From NCBI RefSeq assembly GCF_009755265.1, contig NZ_WPOO01000004.1, positions 62,001 to 126,000 of the forward strand: DNA of 64,000 bases, read 5' to 3'. The notes beneath the pieces are model-generated. The model worked only from the letters and a program-made list of their open reading frames with translations, was not told where the DNA came from and made no database searches. Origin of the DNA: Adlercreutzia rubneri (GTDB lineage: Bacteria; Actinomycetota; Coriobacteriia; Coriobacteriales; Eggerthellaceae). Both the position numbers and the translations under genes were made by a program. Below are positions 1 through 8,878 of this stretch, in pieces; position 1 is the stretch's first letter; every line of letters begins with the position of its first letter.

Positions 1-844
1 GCGCCTTCACCGTGGACGACTCGGGGATGCTCAAAAATTCCGCCAGCTCGGTGATGGTATGCACGCCAGGGGTGGCGATCTTCTCCATGGCGCCCACCTC
101 GTAGAGCGTGGGGCGGGCCAGACACGCGCCGGCCTCGGCATCGGCCGCGTAACCGCACGAGCAGTACACGAGATCGGCCTCACCCGATTCCGCCAGCGCC
201 ATGAATTCGGTCGTCACCTTGCCGCCGATCTGGCCGCCATCGGCCTCCACCTCGCGGTAATCCAAGCCGCAGCGGGTGCAGATGGCGCCGTAGGCCTTCC
301 CCATGGCGTCGTAGGTTTCCTGCAGCGACTCCTGGGTGGCGTTGAAGCTGTAGGCGTCCTTCATGACGAACTCGCGGGAGCGCAAAAGACCGAAGCGCGG
401 GCGAATCTCGTCGCGGTACTTCGTCTGAATTTGGTAGAGGTTCTGAGGCAGTTCCTTGTAGGAGCGCAGCTCGTTGCGCACGAGCGCCACGATGATCTCC
501 TCGTGGGTGGGACCGAGGCACATCTCGCGGTCGTGGCGGTCGGTAAGGCGCATGAGCTCGGGACCGTAGTCGTTCAGGCGGCCGCTTTCCTCCCACAGCT
601 CCGCCGGCTGCAGCACCGGCATGAGAATCTCCTGGGCGCCCGAAGCATCCATTTCCTCGCGCACGATGTTCTCGATCTTCTTCAGCACGCGGAAGCCCAG
701 GGGAAGGAACGTGTACAGGCCCGAGGCGGCCTTGCGCAGCATGCCCGCGCGCAGAAGCAGGCGCGCACTATCGATGTCGGCGTCCGACGGGTCTTCCTTC
801 AAGGTGGGGGCGTACAGGTTGCTCATACGCAGAATCTGGGTCAT
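1..844 (-). CDS. proS: Prolyl-tRNA synthetase, N-terminal part
   Basis: Charges tRNA-Pro with proline in the cytoplasm. The window holds the first 281 residues; the C-terminus lies beyond base 1. Class II motif 2 is clear around residues 142-167 (KYRDEIRPRFGLLRSREF), and LGPTHEE at 110-116 is typical of bacterial-type ProS. The segment from about residue 225 begins the editing (INS) domain characteristic of the long bacterial form. The ATG at 844 overlaps the ispG stop in an ATGA arrangement, so the two are probably translationally coupled. This is the last visible gene of the minus-strand housekeeping operon. Nothing unusual was seen. Confidence 0.95.
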   Translation of the reverse strand, partial: MTQILRMSNLYAPTLKEDPSDADIDSARLLLRAGMLRKAASGLYTFLPLGFRVLKKIENIVREEMDASGAQEILMPVLQPAELWEESGRLNDYGPELMRLTDRHDREMCLGPTHEEIIVALVRNELRSYKELPQNLYQIQTKYRDEIRPRFGLLRSREFVMKDAYSFNATQESLQETYDAMGKAYGAICTRCGLDYREVEADGGQIGGKVTTEFMALAESGEADLVYCSCGYAADAEAGACLARPTLYEVGAMEKIATPGVHTITELAEFLSIPESSTVKA

Positions 845-1911
845 AGGTTCTCCAACTCCTCCATAAGGGCAGAAACAATTTCCGACTCTTGCACTTTGCG
901 GACGATTTTACCATGGGAGAAAACAACGCCCGCGCCCGCTCCGCAAGCCACCCCGATATCGGCATCGGCGGCTTCCCCCGGCCCGTTTACCACACACCCC
1001 ATGACCGCCACTTTCACCGGCTTGTCCACCGTAGCGAGGCGCTCTTCCACTTCCTGCGCCAGCCCGATGAGGTTCACCTGGCAGCGCCCGCAGGTGGGGC
1101 AGCTGATGAGCTCGGGGGTGCGGCGGCGCAAATCGAGCGCGCCGAGCAGCGTCCAGCAGGCCCGCACTTCCACCACGGGGTCGTCCGTGAGCGAGATGCG
1201 CATGGTGTCGCCGATGCCCTCTTCCAGAAGAACGCCCAGACCGCTGGCGCTTTTTATGATGCCCTGGAAAGCCGTGCCCGCCTCGGTGACGCCGATGTGC
1301 AGCGGCACCTGGGGCAGCTCGGCGGCCAGCAGGCGGTACGTGTCGATGGTGGTCTGCACGTCGTGGGCCTTCGCCGACACAACGATGTCGTGGAAGTCGC
1401 ATTCGTCTTCGAAGAAGCGCACGTACTCGGTGGCGGAGGCGGCCAGCTTCTCGGGCAGCGTCAGGTCGTCGCGGGCCGCCAGCGCGTCATCGAGCGATCC
1501 GGCGTTCACCCCGATGCGGATAGGAATACCCGCCGCAGCCGCCGCGGCGATCACCTCGCGCGTCGCCTCCAGACCGCCGATGTTGCCGGGATTGATGCGC
1601 AACTTGGCCGCCCCGCGAGCCGCCGCCTCAATGGCGATGCGGGCGTCGAAGTGGATGTCGGCCACCACGGGCAAAGGCGATGCGGCGCACACGGCCTCAA
1701 ACGCATCCAGACAGTCGCGCCGGGGGATGGCCATGCGCACGATCTCGCAGCCGGCCTCGGCCAGCGCCTCGATCTGCGCGAGGTTGGCGGCCACATCGTC
1801 GGCGGCGACGTTCAGCATCGACTGCACTGCCACCGGAGCGCCGCCTCCCACGGGCACGTCTCCCACCATGATCCGCCGCGTGCGGTCATGGGGCTTCAAT
1901 TCCTTGATCAT
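841..1911 (-). CDS. ispG: 4-hydroxy-3-methylbut-2-enyl diphosphate synthase (flavodoxin type)
   Basis: A cytoplasmic [4Fe-4S] enzyme of the MEP isoprenoid pathway that converts MEcPP to HMBPP. The protein has 356 residues, normal for the two-domain bacterial form. The cluster cysteines lie near the C-terminus in CPTCGRC and GCVVNGPGEA, both diagnostic. I chose the ATG at 1911 (MIKELKPHDR) because AAGGA sits six bases upstream; an ATG six bases earlier has poorer spacing. The last four bases overlap the proS start. dxr, the second MEP gene in the window, lies upstream in the same direction beyond rseP and the inserted adhesin gene. Confidence 0.95.
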   Translation of the reverse strand: MIKELKPHDRTRRIMVGDVPVGGGAPVAVQSMLNVAADDVAANLAQIEALAEAGCEIVRMAIPRRDCLDAFEAVCAASPLPVVADIHFDARIAIEAAARGAAKLRINPGNIGGLEATREVIAAAAAAGIPIRIGVNAGSLDDALAARDDLTLPEKLAASATEYVRFFEDECDFHDIVVSAKAHDVQTTIDTYRLLAAELPQVPLHIGVTEAGTAFQGIIKSASGLGVLLEEGIGDTMRISLTDDPVVEVRACWTLLGALDLRRRTPELISCPTCGRCQVNLIGLAQEVEERLATVDKPVKVAVMGCVVNGPGEAADADIGVACGAGAGVVFSHGKIVRKVQESEIVSALMEELENL

Positions 1912-2044
1912 AGGCATTCCTTAGAACACATCAGTTCCAAGCAATTATAGAGCTTGCCGGACCAAAGACGCCCAATCCCATCACAATAGCGAACGGAGCG
2001 GAACCTCGCGCTGCCCGATCATCCACCAAGGCGATCGGAACAAG

Positions 2045-3157
2045 CTAGCCCCAATTTCCAAAGACGAACCGCTGGATGTCCTGGTTCAGCATGATGACGA
2101 AGAAGCCGAGGAAGAGCGCCATACCGGCCAGCGACATATAGTTCATGGCCTTCTGGGACACTGTCTTGCGGGTGCCCTTCTGGAAGATTTCCACCACGAA
2201 GCGGCCGCCATCGAGTGGCGGGATGGGCAGCAGGTTCATGATGCCCAGCGAGACCGAGATCATGGCCATGAACTCCAGTGCCTCCACAAGGCCCGCCTGG
2301 AAGTAGTCTTTCGACATGACGGCGATGCCGACGATGGAGGTGGAATCGGACACCGTCTGAGCCGCCGTAGCCGGGTTGAACAGGCCCACGACCGCCTGAA
2401 TCACCATGCCGATGTACATGAAGCCGGCCTGCAGCGCCTGCAGCACCGAGGCGTGGATGGTCGTGATCTCGCCGGTCTCGGGGTGCTGCACCTGAAAGCC
2501 GATGACGGAGAACACCACAACGAACACGAGCATGGCGAACAGCAGGTTCATGAAAATGCCCGCCAGAAGAATGACCGAGCGCTTCCAGAAGGGCAGCGAG
2601 CGGTACTGCTGACGGTACTCCGATTCGTAGAGAGCCTGGGGGTCGGCCACCTCTCGGGCTTGGCCCAGCTCATAGGTTGCGGGTGCCGGCAGACCCGCGG
2701 CGGCCGCCTTCTTCAGAGCGCGCTTGCCAGGAGAGACGCGCGGGGCGCGGTAGGTGTTGTACTGATCGGCCTTGGAAGGTCCGATGACGCTGCCCCATTC
2801 CACCAGCTCTTCCAGGGCATTGTAGGCTTCGTCGTCGCTGATGCCGCAATCGCGGGCCACGTCTTCCATGTTGGCGATGCCGCGGCGGTAAAGCGACGCG
2901 AGCGCCTCCTGCAGGTGCGGCTGCAAAGGGCCGGCCTCCATGCCGCACACCTTCGCGTAGCCGCCGAGGGGCACGGCCGTGACGCCATAGCGGGTCTCGC
3001 CCTTCGTGAAGCCGATGGAGGGGCCGGGCAGGCCCAGCATGAACTCGGTCACGCGCACGCCGAAGGCCCGAGCGGCCAGGTAGTGGCCGCCCTCGTGGAT
3101 GAACACAAGGAAGCCGATGCTGATAACGGCGCAGACGATCATGATGAGGATGTCCAC
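2045..3157 (-). CDS. rseP: Site-2 zinc metalloprotease, RseP-like, without PDZ domain
   Basis: An M50-family intramembrane protease. The zinc motif HEGGH is in the first membrane helix (about residues 21-25), and the third-ligand motif LLPIPPLDGGR is near residue 310, so the active site looks intact. The length is 370 residues, against roughly 420-450 for PDZ-bearing RseP. The PDZ domain usually found after the second membrane helix (the AGIFMNLLFA segment) is missing. Instead, about 130 residues lie between the GGYAKVCGME loop and that helix, and they include a winged-helix-like stretch (EDVARDCGISDDEAYNALEE). The GTG start at 3157 is preceded by AAGGAG. Location in the ispG/dxr operon is normal for rseP. 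Confidence 0.9.
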   Translation of the reverse strand: MDILIMIVCAVISIGFLVFIHEGGHYLAARAFGVRVTEFMLGLPGPSIGFTKGETRYGVTAVPLGGYAKVCGMEAGPLQPHLQEALASLYRRGIANMEDVARDCGISDDEAYNALEELVEWGSVIGPSKADQYNTYRAPRVSPGKRALKKAAAAGLPAPATYELGQAREVADPQALYESEYRQQYRSLPFWKRSVILLAGIFMNLLFAMLVFVVVFSVIGFQVQHPETGEITTIHASVLQALQAGFMYIGMVIQAVVGLFNPATAAQTVSDSTSIVGIAVMSKDYFQAGLVEALEFMAMISVSLGIMNLLPIPPLDGGRFVVEIFQKGTRKTVSQKAMNYMSLAGMALFLGFFVIMLNQDIQRFVFGNWG

Positions 3158-3219
3158 AGATGTCTCCTTATATATGAGAGATTTCCTGCCTCGCGGGGCA
3201 GGAACGGGTGTCGCTGGTC

Positions 3220-3241
3220 ATTATAGAAAGCGGGCACCCTT
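3220..3241 (-). promoter_or_regulatory. Probable rseP promoter
   Basis: On the minus strand a perfect -10 TATAAT lies at 3225-3220, with AAGACA as a possible -35 about 16 bases upstream. Transcription would start near 3213. The leader contains a hairpin with arms TTCCTGCC/GGCAGGAA at 3183-3204. A separate promoter here makes sense because the adhesin gene now separates rseP from its usual upstream partner dxr. Confidence 0.5.
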
Positions 3242-3719
3242 TGTCTTTCCCTTGGAGAGCCGTCTCGGAAAATAACTACAAGCTGGCTACGATCCCTCCA
3301 TGGTTTCGGAGGGACGTACACCAAATCTGCCGGCTGCGCCCGCCGCCTTGGCTACCGCCACAGCGAGCGCGAGGCACGCGCCTTTGCTACCGCCGCTTGA
3401 GAATCGAGCGCCTCGAAGTCCCGCCCTTTTCCCACTGAAGACCCGTCGAAGTCCCTTTTGGCTCCTCGCGCCGACCGCTTTTTCGTCGCAAAAAAATACG
3501 ACTTCCGCACGGTCGAGGGAGGGAACGAACTGGGACATTCCCGCGTCATTTCTACGGTTCGGCTCTCGTAAGGTTATCGGCGTCAGGCATCGGGCGCCGT
3601 ACGCCAAACCTTCCAGCCCGCATTCCTTCGAGACACGGACGTCACGATTGCGCCCCACGCCTGACTCTCTTTCGTCAATCGAGCAGCGCGGACACGTGGC
3701 CGCGCAGAGAGGAGTCACC
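3242..3719. other. Long intergenic region upstream of the adhesin
   Basis: Between the rseP promoter and the adhesin start I see no convincing gene. An open frame continues upstream of the adhesin start to about 3300, but it is arginine- and proline-rich with no domain and no ribosome-binding site at its beginning, so I treat it as untranslated. One copy of the 43-bp dispersed repeat is at 3510-3552. The adhesin promoter must be here but I could not assign it. Confidence 0.5.
3510..3552 (-). repeat. 43-bp dispersed repeat, family D, copy 1
   Basis: On the minus strand this reads GAAATGACGCGGGAATGTCC and continues to CGACCG at 3510. It matches copies at 14324-14366 and 37697-37739 at about 36 of 43 positions. 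It lies in the adhesin upstream region, with no Rpn gene beside it, unlike the other two copies. Confidence 0.7.
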
Positions 3720-6700
3720 GTGGATTCACTCGATCCCGTCCCCGCGCGCCCGCCCCTCCAAGGAGGCCGCGCCCTTTTCAACATGGTTCTTGCCTTCCTA
3801 CTGCTCGTGGGCCTCATCCCCGCGATGTGCGCCCCTGCGACCTCGGCAGTCGCCACGGAAACCGAGGGGGTGCCCGTCATGTTCCACTTTAAAGACTCTG
3901 CGGGCGAGACCATCGACTTCGCCAGCATCACCGCGCCATACGACCTGCAAGAAGGGCACATTGTCGCCACGGTCGATGAGGGCGGAGCGCTTGGCCTCGA
4001 CGAAGCGCTCAGCTTCGCCGTGTACGAGCACTACGCCACCTTCGGCGACCGCCAGCGCGACATTACCGATGAGTGCTCCCTTGATGCCGCAGCGGGCACC
4101 GTAAGCATCCCTGAGTCCTATGCGAACACCCTGGACACCCTCGGCATCGTCTTCGAGCTATCGCCCGCACATCCCGCCTATGAGCGCTTTGTGCTCGCCG
4201 ACCTCGACACGAGTCCGCAGGAGCTCACCGTCGGCGAAGAGACAACGACCATCGCCTCGGACATTCCCGATATCCTCGCCGAGGCTGGCGGCATCGCCCC
4301 CTTCGCAGCCGCCTTCCCCGGCCAGACCGAGAAGCACTACGCGCTCAACCCCTATATGCGCCTCGAAACCTTCGATGTCGACATGCCCCGCAAACAGGAG
4401 GCCTATGGGTTCCCCAGCGATCTGGTAGGCTCTTATGGGTTCGGCGCTTTCTTCGGCACCTCTCAGCACTGGGTGAACGGAGTTTCCCAGGGAACGAACT
4501 TCAACGACTACGTGCTGAACACCGCATCGAGCAGCTTCGACGCCGTCGTGGACGCGTTCCTTTACGAGACGATCGCCGCCCGCAACGGCGCCGATGCGCC
4601 CTTCGCCACCTCGCGCACCGGCAGCGACTACCGCGCTCGCTTCCTCACCACGGGCAACGACTACAAGGACACCAACTACAGCGGGGGAAGCGCACCCACC
4701 AACCGCGCCATGGCCCAAGCCACCTGCGGTACTGCCGGCGTTTCCAACGGCTACGGCGCCGTGGCAAGCAACCCCAACGGCGACAACTACATCACTTACA
4801 AGGGCACCTACACCGGCTCGCAATCCGCGTACAACGGATGGTACAAGTTCTACTACAAAATCGATGCTCGATCCGCTGCCACCAACAAGGAGTTCCAGGA
4901 CGTTGTCGGCTACCTGCTGGTGGAGCCCATCAACACCGGGCGCGCCCAGGTCGTGAAAACCTCCGCCAACCCCGCCATCTCCAACGCCAACGGGAATTAC
5001 TCGCTCGCCAACGCGGTGTTCGGCGCCTTCTCCACTCGTGCAAGCGCCGAAGCGGCGGCCGAGCAGGCTGCCAAGGGCGCCTGGGGAAGCTGGCAGGCGG
5101 CCCGCACCTGGGCTCAGGCCAATGCTTCGTTTACCCTCGTTACCGGGGCGGATGGCAGAAGTGCGGTCGCCGAGGACATCGAGGGCGGCGACTATTACTT
5201 CTGCGAACTGTTCGCCCCGCCCGGATTCCGCCTGAACAGCGCCGTCCAGAAGGCGACCGTGGAGGCAACCAGCGACGAGAGCGTCGTGTGCCAAGTATCC
5301 TTTGCCGATGAACCCATGCGCGGCTCCATCGACTTGCTCAAGCAGTCGGGCTATCCCGAGGTCACGATGGGACACCCCGGCTATACCTTGGCGGGCGCCG
5401 TCTATGGCGTGTACGCGGACTCGGCCTGCACAAAGCTCGTCCGCGAAATCCGTACGAGCCTGAACGGCGATGCCGACGGCTACGGACGCATCGACGAGAT
5501 GCCCATCGGCTCCTATTGGGTGCGCGAGACCAAGCGCCCTCTGGAGGGCTATGCTCTGGATAGCCGAACCTATGCCGTGACCGTCGCTGATCGTTCCGTC
5601 ACCCGCGTGAATACCACTGCCGTCAGCGACAAGGCAAAGTTGAATCCCCTCTCCCTTCTTATCCAGAAGAAGGATGCTCAAAGCGGTCAGAGCCATGCGC
5701 AGGGTGCTGCCACCCTCGGCGATGCCCACTTCCGCATCGATTATTATGCGGCCAAGAACGCTTCCCTGGACGCCCTTAAGACCCTCGAGCCGCAAGCAAG
5801 CTGGGTCGTGCGCACCAACGACGAGGGCGCCTTCTTGCTCGACGAGGCGGAAGGCAGCTTCACACACACTTTGGCCGACGGAACAACCGAAGAGCTTCCC
5901 TACAAGGTGGCAGGTGATGCGTTCTACAAGCTCTCCAACGGCCGCATCGCGCTTCCCATCGGCACCTATGCCATCCAGGAAGTGAAGGCACCGCGTGGCT
6001 ACCTTCTCGACGAGACCGTGCACGTGCGCCACGTCACCGATGCCGACACCGATGGCGAGATTATCGAGACCTTCGATGCAGAGCAGAACGGCGATCTCGT
6101 CACCGACCGCGTCGCCCGCACCGATCTGCGCTTCATGAAGCGCGCCGACGGCGCCGCGAAGCTGGCCGGCATCCCCTTCAAGCTCACCTCGAAGACGACC
6201 GGCGAATGGCACATCCTCGTCACGGACAAGAACGGGCTCGCTTCCACGGAATCTACCCCGGGCCATCCCCACGACGCGAACACGAACGCCAATGACGCGC
6301 AGTTCACCGCTCCTGACGGCAGCTTCCAGATGCCACTTACGTTGGACACCGAGGCCCTTGATGCCACAGCGGGGATCTGGTTCGGTCTCAATGCCGAAGG
6401 GGCGTCCGTCGCTGCGGACAATGGACTGGGCGCACTGCCCTTTGACACGTACGAGCTGGAAGAGCTTCGATGCCCGGCCAACGCAATCTTCGAGATGATC
6501 CGCGATGAAATCGTGGTTGACGAGAGCGATGAGGGGCTCGTCGTCGACTTAGGCACTCTCAACAACACGGGCACCGACAAGCCCACGATCCGCACGAGTG
6601 CCTACGACGGTCTGTCCGACGATCTGTACGACACGCAGATCAGCGCCGACACCAAGGCCGTCGTCATCGACCGAGTCACTTATTCTGGCCTAGAACCCGA

Positions 6701-7538
6701 AGAGCCCTATCTGCTTCGGGGAACCCTCATGGACAAAGCCACCGGAGAGCCGTTCCTCGTGAATGAGGAAGAAGTCACCGCCGAGCTTGAGTTCACTCCC
6801 GAGGATTACAACGGGTACGCGAACGTGACCTTCGCCTTCGACGCCTCGGCGATCACCGAGGACACCAACCTCGTCATCTTCGAGACGCTTCTGCAAGATG
6901 GCGTCGAAGTAGCCTCGCACCGCGATCTCGCCGACCGCAAGCAGACCATCGCCGTGAGCCCTATCGCCATCGGCACAACGGCCGTCGACGCCGCCACCGG
7001 CACTCACGAAGGCGTGCCAGCCGAAGAGGTCACCATCATCGACACCGTCAGCTACCAGGGACTGACCCCCGGCGAGGAGTACGAGCTATCCGCCGTGCTC
7101 ATGGACAAAGAGGAAAACGCCCCGTGGCTCGTGGAGGGTAAAGTGGTCATGGTAAGCCACCGGTTCATCCCCGAGGAATCCTCGGGCACGGTGGATGTCG
7201 AGATCACCATTCCCGGCGCCAACTTGGACGGCGTAAGCCTCGTGGTCTTCGAATCGCTGCTGCACGACGACATCGAGGTGGCCCTCCACGCCGATATCGA
7301 GGATGAGGGGCAGACCGTCTCCTACGCCTATCCCGACCTGCCGCTGCCGCCGACCGGCGGCGACGAGCCGGAAAAGCCCGCAGAGCCCGAGGCCGACGAG
7401 CCCGAGCCGACGCGCGTCGCCCGAACCTCTCGCCTCGCTCAAACGGGAGACGAGAGCCTTACGGTGATTTGTTTGGTCGCCCTGCTCGCCGTCGCCGGCG
7501 CCGGCGCTGCCTTCGTCGCCTACCGCAAGCGCCGCTGA
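3720..7538 (+). CDS. LPXTG-type surface adhesin with SpaA-like and VaFE repeats
   Basis: A secreted cell-wall-anchored protein of 1272 residues. I chose the GTG at 3720 because AGAGGAG is five to six bases upstream; it gives a signal peptide with hydrophobic core MVLAFLLLVGLIPAM at about residues 22-36. A large N-terminal domain of unknown fold is followed by SpaA/Cna-B-like modules ending in E-box-like strings (GSYWVRETKRPLEGY, GTYAIQEVKAPRGY), then two VaFE repeats containing LVIFETLL and LVVFESLL. A sorting signal LAQTG is at about residue 1239, followed by a membrane helix and RKRR; an LPPTGG motif lies slightly upstream. Such modules usually form isopeptide or ester cross-links. The orientation is opposite to the surrounding operon, which suggests later insertion. 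The ligand is unknown. Confidence 0.9.
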   Translation: MDSLDPVPARPPLQGGRALFNMVLAFLLLVGLIPAMCAPATSAVATETEGVPVMFHFKDSAGETIDFASITAPYDLQEGHIVATVDEGGALGLDEALSFAVYEHYATFGDRQRDITDECSLDAAAGTVSIPESYANTLDTLGIVFELSPAHPAYERFVLADLDTSPQELTVGEETTTIASDIPDILAEAGGIAPFAAAFPGQTEKHYALNPYMRLETFDVDMPRKQEAYGFPSDLVGSYGFGAFFGTSQHWVNGVSQGTNFNDYVLNTASSSFDAVVDAFLYETIAARNGADAPFATSRTGSDYRARFLTTGNDYKDTNYSGGSAPTNRAMAQATCGTAGVSNGYGAVASNPNGDNYITYKGTYTGSQSAYNGWYKFYYKIDARSAATNKEFQDVVGYLLVEPINTGRAQVVKTSANPAISNANGNYSLANAVFGAFSTRASAEAAAEQAAKGAWGSWQAARTWAQANASFTLVTGADGRSAVAEDIEGGDYYFCELFAPPGFRLNSAVQKATVEATSDESVVCQVSFADEPMRGSIDLLKQSGYPEVTMGHPGYTLAGAVYGVYADSACTKLVREIRTSLNGDADGYGRIDEMPIGSYWVRETKRPLEGYALDSRTYAVTVADRSVTRVNTTAVSDKAKLNPLSLLIQKKDAQSGQSHAQGAATLGDAHFRIDYYAAKNASLDALKTLEPQASWVVRTNDEGAFLLDEAEGSFTHTLADGTTEELPYKVAGDAFYKLSNGRIALPIGTYAIQEVKAPRGYLLDETVHVRHVTDADTDGEIIETFDAEQNGDLVTDRVARTDLRFMKRADGAAKLAGIPFKLTSKTTGEWHILVTDKNGLASTESTPGHPHDANTNANDAQFTAPDGSFQMPLTLDTEALDATAGIWFGLNAEGASVAADNGLGALPFDTYELEELRCPANAIFEMIRDEIVVDESDEGLVVDLGTLNNTGTDKPTIRTSAYDGLSDDLYDTQISADTKAVVIDRVTYSGLEPEEPYLLRGTLMDKATGEPFLVNEEEVTAELEFTPEDYNGYANVTFAFDASAITEDTNLVIFETLLQDGVEVASHRDLADRKQTIAVSPIAIGTTAVDAATGTHEGVPAEEVTIIDTVSYQGLTPGEEYELSAVLMDKEENAPWLVEGKVVMVSHRFIPEESSGTVDVEITIPGANLDGVSLVVFESLLHDDIEVALHADIEDEGQTVSYAYPDLPLPPTGGDEPEKPAEPEADEPEPTRVARTSRLAQTGDESLTVICLVALLAVAGAGAAFVAYRKRR

Positions 7539-7546
7539 GAACGCTT

Positions 7547-7580
7547 CCGGGGGCGGCGCCGCTAACTCTGCCGCCCCCGG
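7547..7580. terminator. Bidirectional hairpin between adhesin and dxr
   Basis: A perfect 11-bp stem (CCGGGGGCGGC at 7547-7557 with GCCGCCCCCGG at 7570-7580) and a 12-base loop. It spans the dxr stop codon, so it can serve both convergent genes. There is no clear T-run. Confidence 0.6.
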
Positions 7581-8824
7581 GCCCACTCGCTTGCGAAGGC
7601 GCGGCCCCATGCGTCGACGGCCTTCAGCTGCTCGAGGCTCTCCACGACTTGGACGCCTGCCCCTTCGTGGGCGTCCATGGTCGCCTCGACGCAGCGGGCG
7701 ATATCGAGGTAGCCGATCTGCTCGGCGAGAAATGCCGCCACCGCCACTTCGTTGGCAGCATTCATGACGGCGGGCAGCGTGCCCCCCACCTCACCTGCAT
7801 GACGAGCCAGAGAAAGACAGCGGAACGTATATACATCGGGCGCCGCAAATTCCAGCGAGCCCAACGTCCGAAAATCGAGCGGTTTCACGGGAGCCTCCCA
7901 CCGCTCGGGATAGGAGAGAGCAAATTGAATGGGAATGCGCATATCGGTCGTACCCAAATGAGCCAGAACCGACCCATCGGTAAACTCCACCATCGAATGG
8001 ATAGCGCTCTGGGGCTGCACTACCACCTCGATCTGATCGTAGGGCATCGCGAACAAGTGGTGCGCCTCGATGACTTCGAGCCCTTTGTTCATCAGCGTCG
8101 AGGAGTCGATGGATATCTTGGCCCCCATATTCCAGGTGGGGTGCGCCAGAGCCTGGACCGGCGTGACCGCCTCCAAGTCGGCGATCGTCTTGCCCCGGAA
8201 CGGGCCGCCCGAAGCCGTCACCCACAGCTTCGAGACCTCGCGCGGGTTCTCTCCGAGCAGACATTGGTAGATGGCTCCATGCTCCGAATCGATGGGCATG
8301 AGCGCGCCTGCCGGCCCTGTCGCCGGAGCGGCACCGGAAGCACGCCGGGCCGCATCCACCGAGGCGGCCAGTGGCATGATGAGATCGCCGCCCACCACAA
8401 GCGACTCCTTGTTGGCCAAAGCGAGCACCTTGCCTGCCTTCAGCGTCGCATAGCTCGCCTCCAAGCCAGCTGCTCCTACCAGAGCGTTCACGACGACATC
8501 CACCTCGGGCAGTTGGGCGAGAGCCACGACGGCTTCGGAACCAACACCGAAGCTCGCCTCCACGCCCTCCTGGCCCTCGGGAAGGGCCAGCGACCGCACG
8601 AGAGCCCGCGCCTCATCGCAACGAGGGTCGTTCGCCAAAGCGGCATTCCCTACCGCCAGATGGCGCACGCCGAATTCCCGGGCTTGAGCGAGCAGGACAT
8701 CCAAGGAGCTGTTCACCGCAAGGCCGACGATCTCCAGCTTATCGCCGTGCTGGCGCACGACATCGAGGGTCTGGGTACCGATGGATCCCGTAGAGCCGAG
8801 TACCGCAATGCGCCGTTTGGCCAT
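7562..8824 (-). CDS. dxr: 1-deoxy-D-xylulose 5-phosphate reductoisomerase
   Basis: The NADPH-dependent enzyme making MEP from DXP. The protein has 420 residues. The nucleotide-binding GSTGSIG is at residues 10-16, LANKES is near residue 145, and the substrate/metal motif PIDSEHGAIYQ is in the middle. A short alanine-rich insertion (ARRASGAAPATGPAG) precedes the PIDSEH motif. I prefer the ATG at 8824 (MAKRRIAVLG) because AAAGGGG is five bases upstream; an earlier ATG at 8839 lacks such a site. It ends inside the convergent hairpin shared with the adhesin. Confidence 0.95.
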   Translation of the reverse strand: MAKRRIAVLGSTGSIGTQTLDVVRQHGDKLEIVGLAVNSSLDVLLAQAREFGVRHLAVGNAALANDPRCDEARALVRSLALPEGQEGVEASFGVGSEAVVALAQLPEVDVVVNALVGAAGLEASYATLKAGKVLALANKESLVVGGDLIMPLAASVDAARRASGAAPATGPAGALMPIDSEHGAIYQCLLGENPREVSKLWVTASGGPFRGKTIADLEAVTPVQALAHPTWNMGAKISIDSSTLMNKGLEVIEAHHLFAMPYDQIEVVVQPQSAIHSMVEFTDGSVLAHLGTTDMRIPIQFALSYPERWEAPVKPLDFRTLGSLEFAAPDVYTFRCLSLARHAGEVGGTLPAVMNAANEVAVAAFLAEQIGYLDIARCVEATMDAHEGAGVQVVESLEQLKAVDAWGRAFASEWARGRQS

Positions 8825-8878
8825 GAGAACCCCTTTCACTATGACAGGACACGCAAAGAGCGAACCGAGACGAATCGC

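Noticed and set aside
59..1924. Long plus-strand open frame opposite proS and ispG
   Set aside because: It is antisense to two strongly recognisable genes, rich in His/Ala/Arg, and has no domain; typical of high-GC shadow frames.
3300..3719. N-terminal extension of the adhesin from an ATG at 3300
   Set aside because: No ribosome-binding site, Arg/Pro-rich composition, contains a dispersed repeat, and would bury the signal peptide 160 residues inside.
4158..6272. 704-codon minus-strand open frame inside the adhesin
   Set aside because: The plus strand encodes clear SpaA/VaFE modules with a sorting signal. The antisense frame is Gly/Val/Ala-rich and has no ribosome-binding site or family.
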